A stretch of 64,000 bases of DNA from Panorpa germanica (lineage: Eukaryota > Arthropoda > Insecta > Mecoptera > Panorpidae): the NCBI GenBank assembly GCA_963678705.1, contig OY783219.1:4278001-4342000 (forward strand). The letters are read 5' to 3'. Positions 1-11,500 of this stretch are shown in pieces. A program made the position numbers and the translations under genes. Every line of letters begins with the position of its first letter. Position 1 is the stretch's first letter. The notes below the pieces were generated by a model. That model saw nothing but the letters and a program-made list of their open reading frames with translations, had not been told where the DNA came from and ran no database searches.

Positions 1-3000
1 CACCAGTTACCATCTGGAGTATCTCGCCCGTCGCTAGCTTCTTTTACCAATAATTCTTTGACAATCTGCAAACATTTAATTATGCTCATAAATAATGATC
101 GAAATAACAAATTTGTAGTCGTTGTTACCTTTCGGGAGACAATGTTCTTAATTTGTACAGGAAAACGGTCTGGTAGGTTGTAAGCTATGTGACCTAGCGT
201 AACGATAGCGGTTCTATAATTAGGATGTCCAGGTATTAAAGATTCTTTAAGTGAATCCAACACTTCTGGGAACATATCTCCAACATTTTCAGACATGTTG
301 ACAAACATACATCTATAAAAAATATGAAGATACAATTAACAATAATAAAATGTTAACCAGAATATCAAAATTATACATACCTGACAGCTTGTTTTGCTTG
401 TTTCGGAGTGCCGGTCTCCGCGAAGGATTTACAGATTGGTGAAAGTTCTTCAATAAAATCGGGAAAAGATTCACCTACAAAACATTTGTTGTTATTAATA
501 CATCGAATTACAGTCTTACTTATATATAAGAATTGCTATTACTTAGTGGTTTATATTTCCCAAGGAATGTGAAGACAGACAGAACTAATGGTGCCACAGA
601 TTCGTCATCATGACTAAGTAAATCCATTAACTGACGGAGAATATTATTATGTTGAAAATGACTTGGAAAAACGAACGCCAACATCTATAACAACATCATG
701 TTTCTTTACTGTTTACTGCAAATATTTGATCAAAATTCAAATTAATTTGTAGCTCACCACTAGTAACTTGAGACCACGCTCTCCAGCTGTGTTCGGTGAT
801 AAACCCACTTCGTCAATTGTATTACCTCCTTTAAGACAATCATCTACATAACCAACTAGAACAGCAATTGCTGCAGCGTCTACCATTACTGAACTAACTC
901 GTTCCAAAAGCATCTTCACTGTGTTGTAATACAAATTGGTCATAACAGGTTGCCCCAATTTTTTCAAAACCATTGCCTATAAAACCAGAATAAATGTTGT
1001 GTTATAATTTATAAATAAATTATATTATATTTTAGTCAGGTGTAAGTATTACCAAAGTATCAGCACATTCTTTGCAACTAACATCCGGTCTTACAATAAT
1101 CTCCATTCCTTTCATTAATGGTGGTTCAATTCTTAAATTAGCAGAAAACTTTGTAAGAAATTCCTGTGCTTTTACTGGTTCAGGCAAGAATCTAGATAGG
1201 ACCTGAATTTTGGATGCTATTTCTGCTTGAACAGGTGGTGATTGTACTTTCTTATGAAGTTCCAGCCACTCAATTACTGCCTTGCGAACGCTAAACATAT
1301 TTAACAATTATAGAAATGTCTTAACTTAACGTAAATATAAAATACACTACAACAACTTACGCCAATTGATGTTTTTGTAATTCAACAAATGCTTTTGTAG
1401 CATGATCATCTATTGTACCTAACAGATGATATAATTTCTTCATGCGATCTTCTGCAGGTAATTGGTAAGGAACCAAACATGTGTTCAAGAGTCTTTCAAC
1501 AAGTAACCTGTCTTCCATTCCAGTCATATAATAACCTAATAATCCAGATTAATTAATAATTACATAAATTACGTAAAAATATAAGTAGATTATGAAATTA
1601 CCATGCAATATTTTATCTTTAATCCATGTTACTGCCTTCTTAGTTGCTTGTGGTACATCTGAATCATTTAAATGCTTCTTATAAATCATAGCTAAGCCTG
1701 ACATAGCTTCCTTCCGGATTTTGAACTAAAATATTAAAAACAATTTTAGAATTTATATTGATTAATATATTTTTGTTTTAAATGAGAACTTTGCCGACCT
1801 TTTTATCAAGAGTTCTTTCTTTAACAAATTCTAGAAGATCTTCAGAGTGTGACACTACTTCGAAATCCCTGCGAGCCGTTGTTACAATAGCCATTACAAC
1901 TTCATACCTAAACGAAAATTGTATGCTTTAGTTTTTGAACAGCATTTAAAATAACAAGTTTGGTAGTTCAGTAATACCTAACGTTCTCATCGGAATCATG
2001 TTGTCGCATTTTAAGAGTCTCCGTTATATCTTTCCTCAAATCTGGATGATTTAAAAGGAAGTGCATGGAATATTGTACACACTTAATTCTGATAGCGACT
2101 GCTATATCATTAAATCTTCCAAGAAATGCTCGCCACAATTGCTATAAGTTGTAAACAGTTAACAAAAACGTAATAAAATAATAACAAGAGATTTTTAACA
2201 ATTACCTGATGCGCCTTTGCTAATTGTGACTCCTTTTCGGAAAACATTCTGGCCAACAAAGCCACAGCGCCTACAAAATAATATTTTAGTATAAAATAAT
2301 TGTTTTTCTTTTAAACTTTATATAAGAATATGTAAATACTTACGCAGGCGCTCATTTTCTTGAGCTGATTTCAATTTGCATTCTAGTTGCGGTAAAACTG
2401 CTGTTAAAATAGCAGGGCAGATATGATTTAATTCGTAGATTAAATCGTAAACTTTACTACAAATATTTAACTGTTTTTCATCTTTATCCATTATAAGCAT
2501 GTGATTAAAAAACTAAAAATGAAAATGCAACATTTAAATATATATTAGGCATCGTATTTCAAATTCGATGTTCATTTTACTTACGGCGTGTATATAAGGT
2601 TCAAGAGTATCGCTTGTTTTAACAACCAAATCTTTTGCTAAAACATAAGCGTTTTTTCTGCTGCTTTTGTTAGGTTCAACAATATTAATCAAAACAATGT
2701 CTAGTAATTCGTTAGACACCATGTCAGACTCTGTGATGAGCGGACAGAGAACGTCGAGCATAAATGATTTTACTTTTCCAGAATGTTCATCGCTATAAAA
2801 TGATTCAAATTAGAATATCAGTTATTCTAAATGGAAATAATTGTAGAAGACTTGCAATTTAGTACTTACTTTACAATTTTAAAAAGTAATGTAAAAAGTG
2901 CGCAAAATATTTCCTGGCAATCCTCCAGTTCAAAACACATATTAAATGATTTGACATAAGCTAAATTCTCAAGTAAATAAAAGTATCGTTTAAAAGCAGG

Positions 3001-3487
3001 ATCCTTGGGATCCTTTAGTCCTGCTAGTTGTTTTATTAAGAAGAAAAATATCGTCTAAAAATGAGAAAAATAATAATAATAACAAGGCTACCAGAATTTA
3101 ATTTTTTATAATTACATAAAAATGACAGCTAACGTACTTTAACTTGTTCTTGATCTTTGTATGGAGCTTCTGGAGCATATACGCGGAGCACATCAGCAAT
3201 ACAACACGCAATAAGTAGCTGTACGTCACGAGAGGAATGTGAAAGAAAATGATCCTCTGCGAGCTGCAGAGCCAAGGGAATGTACTGCTGGTACAAACCC
3301 TCATCTTGACCCATTGCTTGCAGTGTGTGCGCTAGAGTCTATTTACGCAAATATTATATTTTACAATTGAGAGAAAACACTATACTTTTTATAAAATGCA
3401 CCATACCTTAAGCCTTCGAATTAGTTCATCGGCACCTAGATCTTCAGATACGGGACGACATCCCTGGGGGTATACTATGTCGGCCAT
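1..3487 (-). CDS. pds5: Sister chromatid cohesion protein PDS5, N-terminal part (gene continues past the left edge)
   Basis: Pds5 is a HEAT-repeat protein that binds nuclear cohesin and regulates its loading, release and acetylation. Fifteen exons can be read on the minus strand: 3407-3487 (start ATG at 3487, ACCATGG context), 3138-3338, 2870-3054, 2585-2792, 2344-2512, 2206-2270, 1978-2141, 1799-1907, 1602-1725, 1361-1535, 1053-1290, 758-976, 543-684, 381-474 and about 11-312. Together they give about 825 codons. The start ([11 protein letters not shown]) and the stretch [20 protein letters not shown] near residue 65 are hallmarks of the family. Later landmarks are [41 protein letters not shown] and GERGLKLL. 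All junctions are GT-AG. The last exon may splice at position 10 (GTAACT) or run off the edge. The rest of the protein lies outside the window. Its start is 837 bp from the divergent gene at 4324. Confidence 0.95.
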
Positions 3488-4323
3488 GGTACCCTAGATT
3501 TTTTTAAGATAATAATTTCATTTCCTCAAAAAAATTCTTATCGTAATAAAACGTAGTGATAATAATATTTATGAACCATAAAATTAGGAGGTAACTTGGA
3601 ATTATCAACTTTGAACTTACTATAAAGCTACTAATGCACACAAAATGTCAAATTGTACTTAGCTGGATATAAAATGCCCTTTATTATTGCATTTATGCAC
3701 AAAGCCGGAGGTTAATTTTAATATAAATACGTATACAAATGCTATCGTTCGGAAATAGAAGCCTATTTAGGTTGGTTGTACGCTAGCATTTTGACATTAT
3801 AAAATAAACAAATTCTTAGGAGATTCTAACACACTTATACGTGTTAGTAAGTTAGAAATGCCACATACGAACAATAAATAATTGTAATATAGACGTTTAT
3901 TTTACCTCAAAATCAACATAGACGTATAAAAATTAATGGCTTTTTTTGAAAGCCGATGTTTTCAGTATTTCAGTTTACAGCCGCTTTTCCTTATATTATC
4001 CACATGTAAAGCACAACTGTTCTCATATACAGAATCATCACAAGATACACTCAAAAACTAGTCATTAATTAAGTCTATTTCCAATATAAATAATGGAAAA
4101 AATAATAAAGCAGTTTTGTTTTAAAACATCATGCGCTTTATAGCACTTTGTAGACGCGGTTTTCAACTACAGGGAATTCAATGTCATGAAGCTAGCAAAA
4201 TTGATAAGTGTAACTTAGGGAAATATTCAAAAATATGATGGCGGTAAATTTAATAAAAGTAAGAATGTTTAATAAATTTTAAATTTATAAAATATTCTAA
4301 TATATTTAAAGAATATTTAGAAA
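3488..4323. promoter_or_regulatory. Divergent intergenic region between pds5 and the DUF4485 gene
   Basis: This is 836 bp of AT-rich sequence between two divergent start codons. It must hold the 5' untranslated regions and promoters of both genes. No ORF, tRNA or obvious repeat is visible. An AG (TCTAG, + strand CTAGA near 3494) directly before the pds5 start could be the acceptor of a 5'-UTR intron. The core promoter elements are not identifiable by eye. Confidence 0.4.
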
Positions 4324-5405
4324 ATGGGAGAAAACATATTAAACAAACTTGATGAAGATTTTTTATTCCTTCTTGAATTTGTTAGCAGCTTTGCACACAG
4401 GCTCCAACACAATGCAGACATGACTAAAAAATGTAACGTAAGTTTCTTATTTTGTTTTTTTTTTGTTAAATTTGTTAAACAATTTTAAATTTTGATTATA
4501 ATATATTACAGGAATGGCTTGAAAAACTTAGTGGTGAACATTTGAAAACAGTGGACAAAAAAAGAGTACGTAACATTTATCTCAGTAAATTAATATTATG
4601 CATGCAGGAGGCAGAACTAAAAGGAGTCTTTTTGCAAACCCCACCAGCTGGAGATCTAGATGGAAGTATTTTTGAAACTCCATTGGATATAACAGCACCA
4701 AGCTGGTTAGGGACACTTAATAAAGACGACTCTGTGGACTTACCACAGTTAAAAGAAGGCACACCAGCTCGTACTTATGTAGCAACAAAACATTTACCAG
4801 AAGCAGGAGTCTGCGCTTATGTTGCCGTGTCCAATGGAGACGATGGCCCTGATAATTGGCGCAGCATGAATGGAAGGTACAAAAATATATAAATAAAAAA
4901 AGTAATTCTCTTAAAAATATGAAACTCTATTCATTTTTATAATTGTTAAACTCTACAGCGGACCATTCGATTTCGAGAAGCACTTTCAAAACCGATTTAA
5001 CGACATGTCCTGGAAAATGCCTAACATTGGGAAACGGTAATTAAAAATAAATGGTAATAATATATATGTTTCAAGTATTTTACATTTAAATTCCATACAC
5101 AGGCTTTCGGGTGGTCAGGAGCAAGGAATATCGTTGTTTAAAGCAATTACGGAAGAATTAAGAGGAAATATAGGAGCTGGTGAAGTGCCTCTGGTGAATG
5201 GTAAGCTAAAATTTGGTAGTCGGTAAACAAAAATAATCTCATAATACGCAAAATAATAATTATAATATTTGCAGAAACGCTTCAAAAATTTGTAAATGAG
5301 CTAAAAATAAAGAAACCCTGGGAGTACAATAGACTAAAAAAACTGCACCCCTCGGATGTAAGACATACTTTACTTGTAATGTTACGTAAGCAAATTCGTC
5401 GATAA
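4324..5405 (+). CDS. Short DUF4485-domain protein resembling the N-terminus of CEP112
   Basis: Five exons (4324-4437, 4512-4876, 4959-5036, 5103-5200, 5275-5405) encode 261 residues and end at TAA 5403-5405. All junctions are GT-AG and every phase fits. Residues about 9-90 (LDEDFLFLLEFVSSF, a WLEKL pair, then RNIYLSKLILCMQ and GVFLQTPPAGDL) match the pattern I know from the N-terminal DUF4485 domain of the centrosomal protein CEP112: an acidic start, a hydrophobic helix, W-KKL, then NLYxKLLLHML and GPFxxxPxPGxL. Vertebrate CEP112 then has a very long coiled coil, which is absent here. The C-terminal half (an FEKHFQNRFNDMSWKMPNIGKR stretch and a basic tail) is not recognised. The start codon is the first ATG and lies just before the domain. 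An AATAAA-rich stretch follows near 5467. The function is unknown; a centriole or cilium role would be inference from the domain alone. Confidence 0.85.
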
Positions 5406-5595
5406 ATTGAAAAAAAAAGATGTAAAAAAAATCATGTACTTTGTTATAAAATGTGTATTTTTAAACAACAATAAAAATAAAAGCAACAATATTTTGACAA
5501 TTATTTTATATAAAATATATATATTTTTTATACATTTGTGACAGGAATGTATACTTTAAATATATTTTTCTATGATTTCCTAAATTGGTTCCTTT

Positions 5596-8500
5596 TTAGT
5601 CGATTAAATATGGACTATCCAATGCGCCTAAACCTGCAGCAACTCCTCCTTCATCTGCTGTAGATAACTTAGTCCTTAGCATATGACCCACTTGCTTATT
5701 GTATATAATTGTTTTAGAGTCTCTAAATAAAATAAAATTCTTTCAATTAATAATCGTACTGTAATTTTATTTACCAAATTGTTTTAAAATTACCCAATAA
5801 TAGCTCCAAAAATGCCAAGCTCAGATACTAAATTAACTAACGGTGGTAGAGCTGGCCCTCCAGGTCGAACCATGTAACCAACAGAAAGAGGAGGCTGAAT
5901 TCTTTCCATTAAAATCCATGCACAACGTTCCTTGGATGTTCCCATTTCTCTCAAAACATTACGAATGTCGGTTCCATAGACATTGTTACCGCCTCCCTCG
6001 CGTTGTGGCTTCAGAACAAATCTAAATTAAAATATATATTTTATAGATTATTATTTACAAAAATTAAATATAATTTTATTTAGCAAACCTTTCAGGCGTT
6101 TCTATCGCCATATTTAAAGCGTGGTTGCCATATTCATCATGGTCGAGGGAATATAAACCGGTAAATATTTCACTAACTTGCTCAACCTAGACATATAATC
6201 ATTGAAAAAATGTATAAACACATTTTTACCGATTATTTTATGATTTTACCTTTTTGCTGTCCGTTAAAAATCTATTAAGTACTCCTGGTTTAGCCAGCGC
6301 TTGCTGTACTTTTTTGGTTCCTGCCAAATGATAATGGATAGACGGGCATTTAATAGCTTTTGATCGTTCAATCAGAAGTCTAGCTTTCCATTCATTTTCT
6401 GTAGGATATTGTGCTGGTTCATATCCAGCCCGAAAATATACAACAGTTACCGGAATATTACCACTGCGAAATAAATATTTATAATATATATTCATATACA
6501 TTTTTAACACAGAAGTTTGGAAACTATATGGTAGGCCCATTATTAATTCCAACATACACTATCAATTCCTTGGATGGTCCTAATTTAGCTTCGAGACTAA
6601 GCTCTGTCAAAGTACGTCTAATCACTGGTACATTAGGATTTAGTCTTCTTAATTCAAACTCGTGGAACCTTGAAGTAAATAAATAAATATATAAAAACAA
6701 ATCATTGTAATTCAAACATAAATTATGTGTGCTGGTACCTTTGGTCACTAATGTTAAAAGTGACATTTTCAACAATAAATAAAATAGAAGCATCTGGAAT
6801 TCCAGCCAGAGTCCATGCTTCTAGCATTGCGCTGCAAAGCCCAGTAAGAGCCAAATTTTCTGGGAGCTAAAAATATATTTCAATAATCACATTGTTGAAT
6901 ATAATTATTTTTGCAATTTCTTACAGGTCAAAATATTGTAAATATTTTATTAAAATTTCAGCGATTACTTATAGAGTTTAATGTTAACCTGTTACGTAAC
7001 GTAATATAATGTAAAATTACATAATAAAAGTTATCTTTCGATATAAATGAGCTTTTTATGTAAGATTATATAATGTTACGTATTAAAGTAATATATTAGT
7101 ACAACATTTTAAATATCTTTTAATTTATTTAACATATCTTTAGGTAAAAAGTATTACGTTAAATAATACATGGGATTATTAATTATATTACTTACGTTTT
7201 TTAATTTTTCACCATATCCCAGTTCTTGCAGTACATATCTAAATAAATAAATATATATATAAGAAAAAAAATCGTTATAAATATAAAAAAAAACATGCAG
7301 AACAAAAAACATAAAGAAAATCCCTTAATTATTTAAATTACTATATTATAAATTTATAATATTTTGTAATTCCTGTTAAATAAAGTAATTATTAAAAATT
7401 GGTCACATTTATTGTTATTATTTAATAATAAATAGGGTATAGATATATATTTAAGTATAAATATACATATACATATATAAAAATTGTTAAAATAATGATA
7501 AATATAAATAATAGTTCTGCTATTACAATATATTACAAATTTATAATTAGGCTAAATAAGCATTGGTCATATTTGGGAGTCAGACAGCGCCTTAATGGTA
7601 AATCAGGATGTCTTCAGGGGCCCGGATAATTCCTGTTGACTCCCCGCCCATTCTAAACAGCACTAATTAAAAATTTGTTAACATTATTGAATTAAAGCAT
7701 TTCCAAATTTATTGTTTATAATTATATACTCAGCTTTTTCGAGTTACACATCACTCATTTTTAAAAAATGAATTAATTGTCTTACTTCTTTCTCAATCAC
7801 ACGAATTCTGCATCAAAAACATTATTAATAGTTTTAGAATAATTCTAATTAATCATTGAAATAAAAAAAATAATTCTTGTCCGTTTTAATGTTCCAAATT
7901 GTTAGACGAATAATCCCTGCTGATATTTTGTGCGCATAATTTTTTACAGTGGAATTATTTTATAATATCTTCAATAGAAAATTGGTTCTACTACTGCAAT
8001 AATATATAGAAATTTATATATAACAAAAGATTTATAGATAAAAAATAAATTTTTTCATACAGAAGAAAAATCAACTTCTATTTTAGATAATCAGAGTGAA
8101 GTAACCCTTCACTGCAAACTATCTATTAACTAATACTGTATCTAAACATTATACTGCAATAAAATTAATACATTTTAGACCTAAAATAAAACCCATTAGT
8201 AGGTGGTACCATTCAGTACCCCACACTGCATTCCAAAATAGAAAACTTTGTCTATAAAGTTCCAAATATGACCGCAGCTAACATTACCCCGTTAATTTTT
8301 AATCTACAATTAATGATAAATATTAGTTAAGACCCATGCAAACAAAAGCTGAATAATTAAGGTAGTTGTGTTGTAATAGTATGTATTTTTGATATCGTGG
8401 TAAAATAAGACACATAATAAGGCGTACTGTTCCGTTAAAACTGTCCGGTAAATCGTTATGTATTACCCACAGGTAATATGTAAGGTTTATTTATAAATTT

Positions 8501-11500
8501 ACTTTCTTTTACATAACTTTCGACATAAATTTATGTTTCCTAATGTCAAGAAAGTTTTATTTGCAAAATTAATGTTATATCTTTTCTTATTTAATATCTT
8601 TTGCATTTATTTAATAACAATATAACAGAATTATGTTAAGCTTCGGTAAAAAATAAAATGTAACGTTAAGTAAAAAATATTACGTTAATAATACATGACG
8701 CTGACGTTTTGCTATGCTAAAAGAGTTTAGATAAAAATATATAATAGTGTTATTTTGCACAATTATTCTAAATGAAATCTAAATGTAATGTAAAAACTAA
8801 ATAGCTGCAATATTAAAGTAGCTAACACAACTACCTCAAACAGACAGAGAGAGAGAGAGAGTAATTTAGTAAATATAATTTGAAATTATGTGTCCCTTAA
8901 TAGATAGTAGAAATATAATCAGATTCAAAGAACGTTACTTCTTGTTTTGTTGGCAAATTAAATTTTATGGAGAATGCAACTTAATCAAATTATCATTTTC
9001 TTGTTTGTTTTTTTTTTATAAATAGTACCTATGTAACAAAGTCACTGTAGCAGCAATTCCACCGAAACTAGATGCAATGGTGTTTATTTCCACTTGCTTA
9101 ATAATGTTTGCATCTGTAGAGTGTGGCAAATAATCCGAGCGTAGAAGACCCAGGCTAAATTTCTGTAATAACACTCTTTGTTCAATATCTGTTCAAAAAT
9201 GATTTGCCACTGTTAGCAAATGGATGCATGTTTAAATATTCTTGATGATTGTAAATTGTAGAATAGAAAAATATTTATAGCAACTATACAAAAGCATATT
9301 TTTTATAAATAGAATCAGAGATCTGTATATTATAAGAGGGTTTGTTTCCTTGCTATTAAAATACATAACTAAATAAATAATTAAAATGATATTTTTTTTC
9401 TTGTTCTTAAGTTGGTGGTAATCATTTTAATTTAAAAATTGAAATGCCACGTCCTGGCAGCAATATTTATGAATTTTAAAAGTATAATTAAGTGTTAATA
9501 AAAGCTTTTACAAATCGTAAAAGGTAATTGCAATAATAAATATGAATCTAAAGTTTAATTTTAATTATCTACTTTTGATTAAAACATTATTTTATTATTA
9601 AAATTGTGTATGAGAATGTTTAATGATGCCAACAAGTACAATATGTTTAAACTTAATAACTGTGTGAAATTGTGACATGGTTAAATGAATATGTGACTGT
9701 TATTATGAATAATTAATTAGTGCTTGATTTAAAACAATTATTTGAGTTAAAGTGTATTTTTGAATATTAACCTAATATAAGTGCAATTAATTTTGAAAGT
9801 TTAGTGGGATATTGTCACTGCTGCCGCCTGTCGGATAAAGGTCAGAATAATTCTTATTTTTTACATGTTGGTAGCTAATAATTTGATTTAACTTCTATTA
9901 ATTTTTTCAACTAAATTTATTTAATTAGTAAATTAAATATATTATACGCTGGCCTATTTTCGATGCTAAGTTCTATCAATAATTATAATATACAGATCTC
10001 AAGCACTAATTTGTTTTCGTTAAATATAATTTACAAAATAAGACGCCACAAATATGAACATCTATTGTTGCTAAAGAATAAAAAAAGCATTTAAAATATA
10101 TAATACATATTTACAGAAGATACGTAAACAAGGGGTTCTCAAACTAAGATATTGTTATGATTACATGTGTGTGAAACTAGAGTAAGTGAAACTTATTATA
10201 TATAACAAAAAATGTAATAGTTCGTGATAAAGTATAAAATTTGAGAACCCCTGAATAATATATAGATATTAACTTAAGGAGAATGATATTTAAAGAGTTT
10301 GTACCATCTATATGATCCGTCTATTTGCTTAAGAAATAATTGGGTTTAAATTTTTTAAATATATACAACATTTAAACATAAATAGCAAATAATATACAAA
10401 TAAAATCGAAATAAAATGCATTATATATAATGTATTTAAATGAAAAGTACTTTAAGGTGAAACGATACTTGGCCATTTTCCGAGCGAAATATAGATGGCG
10501 ATACTATACAGCAGGTTAAATATTATCAAAAAAACCATGTTTTTATGTTTAAATCGTTTTATGTAAGTAACTATAAACGCGAATCAAAATCTAAAGCTTC
10601 AATTAGTTAGACGAATAACGTATCTACATTCTAAGCTAAAATTAATATTGCTATATTTTCTAATTAAATTCCAATTTTTATATGACTGGTAACATTTCAA
10701 GGGTTTGTCATAAATTTTATAACCTTTATTATGGTTCTCAAACTTCGCTTAAGACTTAAAAATATATAGAGTATAAAAATTGGAATGTAATTAGAAAATA
10801 TAGCAACATTAATTTTCAAAACTTATTTTTGCGGTTCCAACTCATTAAAAGTCAGTGGAAGAAAGCTTAAAATGTAGATACGTTATTCATCTAACTAATT
10901 GCAGCTTTAGATTTTGATTCGCGTTTATAGTTACTTACATAAAACAATTTAAACCTAAAAAAACATGTTTTTTTTGATAATATTTAACCTGCTGTATAGT
11001 ATCGCCATCTATATTTCGCTAGAAAAAATGTCTAAGTATCGTTTCACCTTAAAGCAAAAAATAGAAGGATCGATATTTTTTAAAATTATTCTTAGTAAGA
11101 GTTTACAAATATATAACTGCTATAGCTGACGCGTTACGGTGATGATAATAAATGTGCAATAGTTCGTGCCATAAGTGTGCTGTCATACTCGAATGGACAA
11201 CTTCCGACGTCAGTAGAGTGTATTGGAGTTCTTTTGCAGTAGCGCGATTTATCATAAGCGCAAACTTCTGCTTTAATGTTTATTGAAACACTATTGTGTT
11301 GATCTTATATATCCTTTCGATTTCACTTCTCTCCTGTCTTCTTTTCAAGATCTTTTCTATAATTATAAACAAGGAAAGCTATGTTCTTATGTATATACAT
11401 TAGAGTAGAAGCCTCTCTAGAGTAAAACATTAGAGTAGAAACACCTCTAATACACCCTACTGAAAGTAGTCAGTGATCTGGTCTGTCCCAGTAAGAGAGA

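Noticed and set aside
7574-7660. Possible tRNA (gcctta-atggtaaatcagg region)
   Set aside because: No cloverleaf with acceptor stem and T-arm could be drawn, and no GTTCRANYC box is present.
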